NCBI RefSeq assembly: GCF_040702505.1
Contig: NZ_JBFBLC010000001.1
Span: forward strand, 1,167,747-1,231,746
Length of the DNA stretch: 64,000 nt
Direction of reading: 5' to 3'
Source of the DNA: Terrabacter sp040702505
Lineage (GTDB): Bacteria > Actinomycetota > Actinomycetes > Actinomycetales > Dermatophilaceae
Positions 33,326-41,014 of the stretch are shown piece after piece. The translations under genes and the position numbers were made by a program. The first letter of the stretch is position 1. Each line of letters opens with the position of its first letter. The notes beneath the pieces were generated by a model. It was not told where the DNA came from, searched no databases, and was given only the letters and a program-made list of their open reading frames with translations.

Positions 33326-33993
33326 CGACCGACGAGACCATGCAGTCGCCGGCCTCCGACGGCGGGGTCCGGATCAACCACACGACGACCGAGGGCACCT
33401 TCAGCCTCGACGGCGGCACGTGGGAGGTCGAGAACAACGTCTGGGTCGTGGGTGACGACAACGAGTGCGTCGTCATCGACGCGCCCCACGACGCCGCCCC
33501 GATCCTCGACCTCGTCGGCGACCGGCGCCTGACGCACGTGCTGCTGACCCACGCCCACGACGACCACGTCACCGTGGTCCCCGAGCTGCTCGAGGCCCAC
33601 CCGGAGGCCGTGGTGGCGCTGCACCCGGACGACCGGGTGCTGTGGGACCAGACCCACCCCGACCTCGCCCCCACGTGTGACCTCGCCGACGGCGACGTCG
33701 TGCCGGTCGGCGACGTCGAGCTGACGGTGCTGCACACCCCGGGTCACGCGCCCGGTGCGTGCTGCTTCTACGCCGCGGACCTCGGCGTCGTCTTCACCGG
33801 AGACACCCTCTTCTCGGGCGGTCCCGGGGCGACAGGGCGCTCCTTCTCCGACTTCCCGACCATCGTGGAGTCGATCCGCGAGCAGCTGCTGTCGCTGCCG
33901 CCCGAGACGGTCGTGCTCACCGGTCACGGCGACTCCACGACCATCGGGGCGGAGAAGGACGACGTGGAGGAGTGGCTCCGCCGGGGGCACTGA
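33322..33993 (+). CDS. MBL-fold metallo-hydrolase linked to mscR
   Basis: 223 residues, GTG within the mscR stop. Metallo-beta-lactamase fold with THAHDDHV (HxHxDH), LHTPGHAPGACCFY (third His), TGDTLFSGGPGATGRS (bridging Asp) and LTGHGDSTTIG (last His). This is the glyoxalase II-like layout. Given the tight coupling to mscR it probably hydrolyses S-formylmycothiol or a related thioester to regenerate mycothiol. That specific reaction is inference. Confidence 0.87.
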   Translation: MTTDETMQSPASDGGVRINHTTTEGTFSLDGGTWEVENNVWVVGDDNECVVIDAPHDAAPILDLVGDRRLTHVLLTHAHDDHVTVVPELLEAHPEAVVALHPDDRVLWDQTHPDLAPTCDLADGDVVPVGDVELTVLHTPGHAPGACCFYAADLGVVFTGDTLFSGGPGATGRSFSDFPTIVESIREQLLSLPPETVVLTGHGDSTTIGAEKDDVEEWLRRGH

Positions 33994-34012
33994 CGCACGC
34001 GACCCGGCCACC

Positions 34013-34058
34013 CGGCATACGCCATCGTCGCCCGCGTGGCGGGGAGGGGCGTATGCCG
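34013..34058. repeat. Inverted repeat before cysS
   Basis: CGGCATACGCC (34013-34023) and GGCGTATGCCG (34048-34058) are exact inverted repeats built on the host octamer, 24 nt apart. A GTGG/CCAC-type outer pairing may extend it. It may act as a terminator for the mscR operon. Confidence 0.45.
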
Positions 34059-34099
34059 CGTGGTCGGGTGCCGCGCGCCGCGCCGATAGACTGCGCCGG

Positions 34100-35611
34100 G
34101 TGAGCCTACGACTGTTCGACACCGCGACCCGGGAGCTGCGCGACTTCACGCCGCGCGAGGCGGGCAAGGTCGGCATCTACATCTGCGGGCTCACGACGCA
34201 GGGCGCCCCGCACATCGGGCACATCCGCTTCGCCGTCGCCTTCGACGTGCTGCGCCGCTGGCTCGAGGTCGGCCACGGCTACGACGTCACGCTCGTGCGC
34301 AACGTCACCGACATCGACGACAAGGTGCTGCGCAAGGCGGCCGACGCCGGCGAGCCGTGGTTCGCCCTCACGTACCGCAACGAGCGGCTCACCGCAAAGG
34401 CCCTCGACGCCCTCGGTGTCGAGCCGGCCACCTACGAGCCGCGCGCCACCGGGCACGTGCCCGACATGGTGACGCTGATGCAGACCCTCATCGAGAAGGG
34501 CCACGCCTACGTCGCACCCGACGGCAGCGGCGACGTCTACTTCGACGTGCGCTCCTGGCCCGACTACGGCTCGCTGACCGGCCAGTCGATCGACGACATG
34601 GCGAGCGCCGACGACGCCGACCCCCGCGGCAAGCGCGACCCGCGTGACTTCGCCCTGTGGAAGGGCCACAAGTCCGACGAGCCCGAGAGCGCCTCGTGGC
34701 CCACGCCGTTCGGCGCCGGGCGCCCGGGCTGGCACCTCGAGTGCTCGGCGATGGCACGGCGCTGGCTCGGCGACGAGTTCGACATCCACGGCGGCGGCAT
34801 CGACCTGCGCTTCCCGCACCACGAGAACGAACAGGCGCAGTCGCGGGCCGCGGGCCTGGGCTTCGCGCGCTACTGGCTCCACAACGCGTGGGTCACGGTC
34901 AAGGGCCAGAAGATGGGCAAGTCGCTCGGCAACGCCCTCGAGGTGCGCCACCTGCTCGAGGACACGCGTCCGATCGTGCTGCGCTACTACCTCACGGCCG
35001 CGCACTACCGTTCGACGATCGAGTACCACCCCGGCTCCCTCGACGAGGCGGCCGCAGCGGTCGAGCGCATCGAGGGCTTCCTCGAGCGGGCCGGGCGGCG
35101 CGGCGAGATCCGCCCGGTGTCGGCCGCCGACCTGCCGGCCGACTTCGTCGAGTCGATGGACGACGACCTCGGCGTCAGCGGTGCCCTCGCGGTCGTGCAC
35201 GACACGGTCCGGGCCGGCAACAGCGCCCTCGACGAGGACGACGACGAGGCGGCCCTCGCGGCCGCCGGCGCCGTCGTCGCCATGACCGAGGTGCTCGGCA
35301 TCAACCCGCTGGCGACCCACTGGGGCTCGGGCACGAGCCGTGAGGACGTCGCCGCCGAGCAGGCCCTCGAGGCGCTCGTCCGGGCCCAGCTCGACGCGCG
35401 CCAGTCCGCCCGCCAGGAGCGCGACTTCGAGCGGGCCGACGAGATCCGCGACCAGCTGACCGCCGTCGGCATCGAGATCACCGACACCCCGTCCGGCGCC
35501 CAGTGGTCGCTCGCTCGTCCCGCTCGCGGCGACGTCGCGGCCGCCGCCGACGCCACCCGAACCACCGACCTCACCAGCGCGACCCCCGGGGTCGAGAAGG
35601 CACAGGGCTGA
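34100..35611 (+). CDS. cysS: Cysteinyl-tRNA synthetase
   Basis: About 503 residues from GTG 34100. Class Ia synthetase with the HIGH motif in GAPHIGHIRFAV, Zn ligands in YICGLTT, WHLECSAM and PHHENE, and the KMSKS loop as KGQKMGKSLG. The sequence ends with about 30 extra polar residues beyond the anticodon-binding domain. MshC, the cysteine ligase of mycothiol synthesis, is a close relative, but this protein has the full-length synthetase C-terminal region and sits next to rlmB as cysS does elsewhere. Confidence 0.93.
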   Translation: MSLRLFDTATRELRDFTPREAGKVGIYICGLTTQGAPHIGHIRFAVAFDVLRRWLEVGHGYDVTLVRNVTDIDDKVLRKAADAGEPWFALTYRNERLTAKALDALGVEPATYEPRATGHVPDMVTLMQTLIEKGHAYVAPDGSGDVYFDVRSWPDYGSLTGQSIDDMASADDADPRGKRDPRDFALWKGHKSDEPESASWPTPFGAGRPGWHLECSAMARRWLGDEFDIHGGGIDLRFPHHENEQAQSRAAGLGFARYWLHNAWVTVKGQKMGKSLGNALEVRHLLEDTRPIVLRYYLTAAHYRSTIEYHPGSLDEAAAAVERIEGFLERAGRRGEIRPVSAADLPADFVESMDDDLGVSGALAVVHDTVRAGNSALDEDDDEAALAAAGAVVAMTEVLGINPLATHWGSGTSREDVAAEQALEALVRAQLDARQSARQERDFERADEIRDQLTAVGIEITDTPSGAQWSLARPARGDVAAAADATRTTDLTSATPGVEKAQG

Positions 35612-35612
35612 C

Positions 35613-36578
35613 ATGCCAGGCAACTCCCAGCGTCGCGGCGCCGTCCGCAAGAGCAGCAAGGGCGCGACCGTCGGCTCCGGCGGCCAGCGTCGCCGCGGGC
35701 TCGAGGGCAAGGGCCCCACTCCTAAGGCAGCCGACCGCGAGTACCACCCGGCGCACAAGCGCGCCAAGGCCGCCGCCAAGCGGTCGGGGTCGCCGTCCTC
35801 CGGCTCTCGTGGCGCCACCCGACCCCGCAGCCGCACCAAGGGCTCGAGCGAGATCGTCTACGGCCGCAACTCCGTCGTCGAGGCGCTGCGCGCCGAGGTG
35901 CCGGTGGCGACGATGTACGTCGCCACCCGCATCGACACCGACGACCGCGTGCGCGAGTCCCTCAAGCTCGCCACCGAGCGCGGCCTCGCGATCCTCGAGA
36001 CCCCGCGCGGCGAGCTGGACCGGCTCACCGACGGCGGCGTCCACCAGGGCCTCGCGCTCCAGGTGCCGCCCTACGACTACGCCGAACCGGCCGACCTCAT
36101 CGACCCCGAGATGCCGGGCATCCCGCTCGTCGTGGCGCTCGACGGCATCACCGACCCGCGCAACCTCGGCGCGATCGTCCGGTCCGTCGCGGCGTTCGGC
36201 GGCCACGGCGTGGTCGTGCCCGAGCGGCGCTCGGTCGGCATGACCGCGTCGGCGTGGAAGACGTCGGCCGGCGCTGCCGCCCGCATCCCGGTCGCCAAGG
36301 CCGGCAACCTGACGCGCGCGCTCGAGGAGTTCAAGAAGGCCGGCTTCTTCGTCCTCGGACTCGACATGGACGGCGACGTCGAGCTGCCCGACCTGTCGCT
36401 CGCGACCGAGCCGCTCGTCATCGTCACCGGCTCCGAGGGCAAGGGCCTCTCGCGGCTCGTGCGCGAGACGTGCGACCAGATCGTCTCGATCCCGATGAGC
36501 TCGGCCGTCGAGTCGCTCAACGCCGGCCTCGCCACGGGCGTGACCCTCTACGAGATCGCCCGGCAGCGCCGCCGCTGA
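35613..36578 (+). CDS. rlmB: 23S rRNA (guanosine-2'-O-)-methyltransferase RlmB (TrmH/SpoU family)
   Basis: 321 residues. A basic, disordered N-terminus of about 80 residues precedes the substrate-binding domain (IVYGRNSVVEALRA) and the SPOUT catalytic domain. The three trefoil-knot motifs are visible: ITDPRNLGAIVRSVAAFG, VTGSEGKGLSRLVRE and IPMSSAVESLNAGLATGV. Starts 1 nt after cysS stops, so cotranslated. The usual target in this family is G2251 of 23S rRNA; the actinobacterial target may differ. Confidence 0.92.
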   Translation: MPGNSQRRGAVRKSSKGATVGSGGQRRRGLEGKGPTPKAADREYHPAHKRAKAAAKRSGSPSSGSRGATRPRSRTKGSSEIVYGRNSVVEALRAEVPVATMYVATRIDTDDRVRESLKLATERGLAILETPRGELDRLTDGGVHQGLALQVPPYDYAEPADLIDPEMPGIPLVVALDGITDPRNLGAIVRSVAAFGGHGVVVPERRSVGMTASAWKTSAGAAARIPVAKAGNLTRALEEFKKAGFFVLGLDMDGDVELPDLSLATEPLVIVTGSEGKGLSRLVRETCDQIVSIPMSSAVESLNAGLATGVTLYEIARQRRR

Positions 36579-36786
36579 CGTATGCCGTCCGGTCGGCTCG
36601 CGAGCCCACCCGCCCACCGCTCACTCCCGCCACGCGCTCCTGCGAGGTCGGGAACTTCAGCGGGGTCTGCCACGCTGTTCACTGCGGTGGCAGATAGAGT
36701 GCCGTCCGAATTCCTACGCCCTGTAGTACCCCGAGGGCGCCACCCCGAGCGCTGCCGGAGGGCAGCCGGAAACGAGGGATGAACCC

Positions 36787-37644
36787 GTGGCGAAGAGCAA
36801 CCGCGCCGAGACGGCAGCCCGGGCCGCGCAGCTGCGCGCCCAGGCCGCCCGCCAGGAACGCCAGCGCAAGCAGGTCATCGCCGCGGTGGTCGCCGTGGTC
36901 GTCGTCGTGATCGCCGTCGTGCTCGGCGTGGTGATCTCCAACCGTCCCAAGCCGGCACCGGCCGCCACGGGCGGGGCGGGCGCCACGGCGCTGGCGACGC
37001 TCGAGAAGCTCCCGGCCTCGCTCTTCGACAAGGCCCCGGCGCCGACACCGGCCCAGGCGCCGGCCAAGCTGCAGGGCGCGACCCCGCTCACCCAGGACGG
37101 CAAGCCCAAGGTGCTCTACGTCGGCGCCGAGTACTGCCCCTACTGCGCGATGGAGCGGTGGGCCCTGATCGGTGCCCTCTCCCGCTTCGGCACGTTCAGC
37201 GGCATCACCGAGACGACGAGCTCGAGCAACGACGTGCACCCCGACACCCCGACGTTCTCGTTCAAGGACGCGAAGTACACGAGCGACGTCCTGGCGTTCC
37301 AGGCCATCGAGACCCAGGACCGCAACGGCAAGCCGCTGCAGACGCTCGACGGCGAGAACCTCGCGCTCTTCCAGAAGTACAACCCCGGCGGCGGCATCCC
37401 GTGGATCGACTACGGCGGCACGCACGCCACCTCTGGTGCGACCGTCGACGCCAACGCGGTCGACGGCAAGACCTACGAGCAGATCATTACCGGCATCCAG
37501 GACCCGAGCTCCGACATCGGCAAGACGATGACCCCGGCCATGAACATGATCAGCGCGCAGATCTGCAAGGCCACCCAGGGCAAGCCGGCCAACGTCTGCA
37601 CGAGCCAGGGCGTCACGGCCGCGTCCGTGCTGCTCAAGCAGTGA
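36787..37644 (+). CDS. Membrane-anchored DUF929 protein with CPYC site
   Basis: 285 residues, GTG with GAGGG upstream. One membrane segment (VIAAVVAVVVVVIAVVLGVV, about residues 31-50) follows a basic N-terminus. The extracytoplasmic domain has VLYVGAEYCPYCAMERWAL, a thioredoxin-like CxxC site, then TFSFKDAKYTSDVLAF and PWIDYGGTHA, typical of DUF929. The neighbouring VKOR gene starts 6 nt later, and the two together look like a disulfide-forming pair. No DsbA is visible elsewhere in the window. Confidence 0.85.
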   Translation: MAKSNRAETAARAAQLRAQAARQERQRKQVIAAVVAVVVVVIAVVLGVVISNRPKPAPAATGGAGATALATLEKLPASLFDKAPAPTPAQAPAKLQGATPLTQDGKPKVLYVGAEYCPYCAMERWALIGALSRFGTFSGITETTSSSNDVHPDTPTFSFKDAKYTSDVLAFQAIETQDRNGKPLQTLDGENLALFQKYNPGGGIPWIDYGGTHATSGATVDANAVDGKTYEQIITGIQDPSSDIGKTMTPAMNMISAQICKATQGKPANVCTSQGVTAASVLLKQ

Positions 37645-37650
37645 CCGGCC

Positions 37651-38190
37651 ATGAGCTCGCTGCGTGACGAGGCCGCCCCGGGGGCGGGCGTGGGCGCCGG
37701 TGCCGATGAGCGGGCCCGCCCCGGCTGGCTGGCACCCGTGTCGCTCGTGCTCGCCGTCGTCGGGCTCGGCGTCTCGGCCTACCTGACGTTCGAGCACTTC
37801 ACGGCCAACGCGACGTTGGCCTGCAGCATCGGCGGGCTCGTCGACTGCGCCAAGGTCACGACGAGCGCCTGGAGCACGTTCCTCGGGGTGCCGGTGGCCC
37901 TGCTCGGCCTCGTCTTCTTCGTGGTGACGCTGGCCCTCTGCCTGCCGCGGGTGTGGCGGCGCACCGAGCGCTGGCTCGACGCCGTCCGTCTCGGTTGGCT
38001 CACCATCGGGCTCGGCATGGCGCTCTACCTCGTGTGGGCCGAGCTCTACCGCATCCACTCGATCTGCCTCTGGTGCACGGCCGTGCACGTCGTGACGTTC
38101 CTGCTGTGGATCACCGTCCTCTTCGGGCAGATCCTCTCCGCCCCCGCCGTGGAGCCGGCCGGGACGCGGCTCGACGTCGACGCGGACTGA
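37651..38190 (+). CDS. Vitamin K epoxide reductase (VKOR) family protein
   Basis: 179 residues with four to five membrane helices. Actinobacterial VKOR replaces DsbB: it reoxidises a thiol partner and passes electrons to quinone. The loop Cys pair is in LACSIGGLVDCAKV and the quinone-side active pair is in SICLWCTAVHV (CxxC). A Ser/Thr-rich segment (TTSAWSTFLGVPVALLG) between them is typical. Its partner is probably the DUF929 protein encoded immediately upstream. Confidence 0.92.
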   Translation: MSSLRDEAAPGAGVGAGADERARPGWLAPVSLVLAVVGLGVSAYLTFEHFTANATLACSIGGLVDCAKVTTSAWSTFLGVPVALLGLVFFVVTLALCLPRVWRRTERWLDAVRLGWLTIGLGMALYLVWAELYRIHSICLWCTAVHVVTFLLWITVLFGQILSAPAVEPAGTRLDVDAD

Positions 38191-38223
38191 GACACACGGC
38201 ATACGCCCTCGGGGAGGGGTCGG

Positions 38224-39468
38224 TCAGTCCAGCCGGCTGATGACCGGCATCTCCTCGGTGTCGACGCCGAGGATCGCCCGCTCCTCGGGCTTGGCCGGGA
38301 GCACCGTGGCGACGTAGTCGCGCAGTGCCTCCTCGATGGGGGTGTCGTGACCGGCGCGCTCGCTCATGTACCAGCGGTGCTCGAGCACCTCGTGGAAGAT
38401 CTCCGCGGGCTCGAGGCGCCCCCGCAGCTCGCGGGGCACGGCGCGCGTGATCGGCTCGTAGACGTGCGTGAGCCAGTCGTGCGCGACGATCTCCTCGTCG
38501 TCGCCCTGGCGGTCGGTCGCGGCGGCGTACGCGTCGAGGTCGTTGAGCAGGCGGCGCGCCTGGTTCTCCCCGACGTCGAGACCCGTCAGGCGCAGCAGGC
38601 GGCGGGAGTGGTGCCCGGCGTCGACGACCTTGGGCGTGATGGTGATCTCGGTGCCGCCGATGTCGGTGGCGATGGACAGCTCGTCGACGTCGAAGCCGAG
38701 CTCGTTGAGGCGCCGGATGCGCTCGTCGACGCGCCAGCGGTCCCCGCCCTCGAAGCGCTCGCTGCCGGTGAGCGCCTCCCACAGCGTGTGGTAGCGGCCG
38801 ATGATCGAGGCGGAGACCTCGAACGGGTCGGCGTGCTCCTCGAGGAAGCCGCCGGCGGCGAGGTCCATCAGCTCGCCGGCGATGTTGACGCGGGCGATGT
38901 CGAGGTCGTGCTCGCGCTGTCCGTCGGACAGCTTGGCGTGCAGCTCGCCGGTCTCGGCGTCGACGAGGTAGGCCGCGAAGGCGCCGGCGTCGCGCCGGAA
39001 GAGCGTGTTCGAGAGGGAGACGTCGCCCCACCAGAAGCCCTCGAGGTGCAGGCGCACGAGGAGCAGCGCGAGGGCGTCCATGAGGCGCACGGCGGTGTCG
39101 GGCCGCAGGTTCTGGCTGTAGAGCGCGCGGTAGGGCAGGGAGAACTGCAGGTGGCGCGTGATGAGGCAGGCGTCCAGGGGCTCGCCGTCGGGACCGGTGC
39201 GGCCGTGCACCACCCCGAACGGCTCGACGCACGGCACGTCGAGGCGGCGCAGGTTGCGCAGCATGGCGTACTCGCGGTCGGCGATGTCGTCCTTGATCTC
39301 CTTGACCGCCAGGACCCGCGCGCCGCTCTTGACGAAGCGCACGACGTGGCGGGAGATGCCGCGGGGGAGCGCGGCGAGGTAGCTCTGGGGCCAGTCCTCC
39401 AGCGGGGTCGACCACGGGAGGTCGAGCAGGGCGGCCTCGGGTCGGGCGGTGGTGATGTCCAGGCTCAC
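38224..39468 (-). CDS. DUF4032 domain protein with a kinase-like fold
   Basis: About 414 residues from GTG 39468. The N-terminal half resembles the lipopolysaccharide/Rio-type kinase fold: VLAVKEIKDDIADREYAML (Lys and Glu positions), LHLEGFWWGDVSLSNTLF (catalytic Asp loop) and AYLVDAETGE in place of DFG. The C-terminal part holds DUF4032. Its substrate is not known. Whether it phosphorylates anything is open. A perfect 20-bp hairpin lies directly upstream on the coding strand. Confidence 0.8.
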   Translation of the reverse strand: MSLDITTARPEAALLDLPWSTPLEDWPQSYLAALPRGISRHVVRFVKSGARVLAVKEIKDDIADREYAMLRNLRRLDVPCVEPFGVVHGRTGPDGEPLDACLITRHLQFSLPYRALYSQNLRPDTAVRLMDALALLLVRLHLEGFWWGDVSLSNTLFRRDAGAFAAYLVDAETGELHAKLSDGQREHDLDIARVNIAGELMDLAAGGFLEEHADPFEVSASIIGRYHTLWEALTGSERFEGGDRWRVDERIRRLNELGFDVDELSIATDIGGTEITITPKVVDAGHHSRRLLRLTGLDVGENQARRLLNDLDAYAAATDRQGDDEEIVAHDWLTHVYEPITRAVPRELRGRLEPAEIFHEVLEHRWYMSERAGHDTPIEEALRDYVATVLPAKPEERAILGVDTEEMPVISRLD

Positions 39469-39480
39469 GCGCTCATCGTG

Positions 39481-39526
39481 GCACGCTGGGCCACGGGCGT
39501 CGATCCACGCCCGTGGCCCAGCGTGC
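39481..39526. repeat. Perfect 20-bp hairpin in the DUF4032 leader
   Basis: Arms 39481-39500 and 39507-39526 are exact, with loop CGATCC. It begins only 13 nt before the DUF4032 start on the minus strand, so it would form in the mRNA leader close to the ribosome site, or end readthrough from malK. Confidence 0.75.
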
Positions 39527-39553
39527 CCGTGGCTGCTTGTGCCGCAACGCGAC

Positions 39554-39584
39554 TGGGCCGGCACCCACGAGGGGTGCCGGCCCA
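39554..39584 (-). terminator. Hairpin terminator after malK
   Basis: Exact 13-bp arms (39554-39566 and 39572-39584) with a short loop, 40 nt beyond the malK stop. Confidence 0.7.
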
Positions 39585-39623
39585 GCGGCATACGTGCTCA
39601 GCTCCGGTCAGGAGCGCGTCAGG

Positions 39624-40727
39624 TCAGTCGCCGACGCGAAGGCCCGACTCGGAGTTGAAGACGTGCACGTGGCCCGGCTTCGGCTTGAGGTAGATCTTCT
39701 CGCCCTTCTCCGGGGGTCGACGACCGTCGACGCGCGCGATGAACGGCACGGCGCCGGCGTTCTCGCCGGTGGCCTCGAGCAGCTTCTGCTCGGTGGAGCC
39801 GTAGATGTACGCGTCGGCGCCGAGCTCCTCGACGACGTCGACCGTGACCGGGATGCCCGAGGCGTCGGACGACAGCTCCAGGTCCTCGGGACGGACGCCG
39901 ATCGTCACGTCCTTGCCGACGCCGCCGAGGTCCTCGCGGGCGATCGGAACCGTGTGGCCGTGCAGGTCGACACCGGACTCGTTGACCGGGACGCTCATGA
40001 GGTTCATGGCGGGGGAGCCGATGAAGCCGGCGACGAAGACGTTGGCCGGGTGGTCGTACATGCGGCGCGGGCTGTCGCACTGCTGGAGGATGCCGTCCTT
40101 GAGGACCGCGACGCGGTCACCCATCGTCATGGCCTCGACCTGGTCGTGCGTGACGTAGACCGTCGTGACGCCGAGGCGGCGCTGGAGCGAGGCGATCTGC
40201 GTGCGGGTCTGGACGCGGAGCTTGGCGTCGAGGTTGGACAGCGGCTCGTCCATGAGGAACACCTGGGGCGAGCGGACGATCGCTCGGCCCATGGCGACGC
40301 GCTGGCGCTGGCCACCCGAGAGGGCCTTCGGCTTGCGGTCGAGGTACGGCGTCAGGTCGAGGATCTTGGCGGCCTCCTCGACGCGCTTGCGGATCTCGGC
40401 CTTGTCGACGCCGGCGATCTTGAGCGCGAAGCCCATGTTGTCGGCCACGGTCATGTGCGGGTAGAGCGCGTAGTTCTGGAACACCATCGCGACGTCGCGG
40501 TCCTTGGGGGACAGGTTGGTCACGTCGCGGTCGCCGATCAGGATGCGCCCGGCGTTGACCTCCTCGAGGCCGGCCAGCATGCGCAGGGAGGTGGACTTGC
40601 CACATCCGGAGGGACCGACGAGGACGAGGAACTCGCCGTCCGCGATCTCGATGTTGAGCTTGTCGACCGACGGGACCGGGTTGCCGGGGTACTGCCTCGT
40701 CGCGTTGTCGAACGTCACTGTTGCCAT
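39624..40727 (-). CDS. malK: Sugar ABC transporter ATPase (MalK/MsiK/UgpC type)
   Basis: About 367 residues from ATG 40727, with GGAAGG upstream. Walker A GPSGCGKST, Q-loop FQNYALYPHMTV, signature LSGGQRQR, Walker B VFLMDEPLSNLDAK and H-loop VYVTHDQVEA are all present, then a C-terminal TOBE-type regulatory domain (IGVRPEDLEL). It energises sugar importers and is divergent from malE, so it probably serves MalEFG. In streptomycetes one such ATPase (MsiK) serves several importers; that is also possible here. Confidence 0.9.
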   Translation of the reverse strand: MATVTFDNATRQYPGNPVPSVDKLNIEIADGEFLVLVGPSGCGKSTSLRMLAGLEEVNAGRILIGDRDVTNLSPKDRDVAMVFQNYALYPHMTVADNMGFALKIAGVDKAEIRKRVEEAAKILDLTPYLDRKPKALSGGQRQRVAMGRAIVRSPQVFLMDEPLSNLDAKLRVQTRTQIASLQRRLGVTTVYVTHDQVEAMTMGDRVAVLKDGILQQCDSPRRMYDHPANVFVAGFIGSPAMNLMSVPVNESGVDLHGHTVPIAREDLGGVGKDVTIGVRPEDLELSSDASGIPVTVDVVEELGADAYIYGSTEQKLLEATGENAGAVPFIARVDGRRPPEKGEKIYLKPKPGHVHVFNSESGLRVGD

Positions 40728-40913
40728 GGCTTCATTGCCTTCCTTCACCGGCAGGAACGTGCCGGACGATCCGTTGTAAAGGGCTGCCCGCCCGAATGGA
40801 CAGGCATGGTCATCATGGCTGAGAAGTACCCGCTTCGCCAGCCCCGCCGTCCCGTGGCCGCGTTGGGGCGTGTTGGGACCTTTTGGCGGTGTCCAACGGT
40901 TGTGTCCAGAACG

Positions 40914-40961
40914 TTGCAAAAACTTGCAGCAAGCGGCTGGCACCCTTCTGCAACTTCTTGC
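40914..40961. promoter_or_regulatory. Candidate MalR operators between malK and malE
   Basis: CTTGCAGCAAG at 40923-40933 is an exact 11-bp palindrome. Close by are TTGCAA (40914-40919), CTGCAA (40948-40953) and CTTGC (40957-40961). Repeated TTGCA/TGCAA half-sites of this form are typical of LacI-family sugar regulators, and one is encoded at 46.9 kb in the same cluster. The site would cover both divergent promoters. Confidence 0.6.
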
Positions 40962-41014
40962 TACATTCCGGGCACCGGTGGCGGCGTGTGCCACCTGGCT
41001 TCAAAGGAGAATCC

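Noticed and set aside
34100..35611. Alternative reading of cysS as mycothiol ligase mshC
   Set aside because: Full-length synthetase with C-terminal anticodon-binding part and rlmB downstream; MshC proteins are shorter and lack that region.
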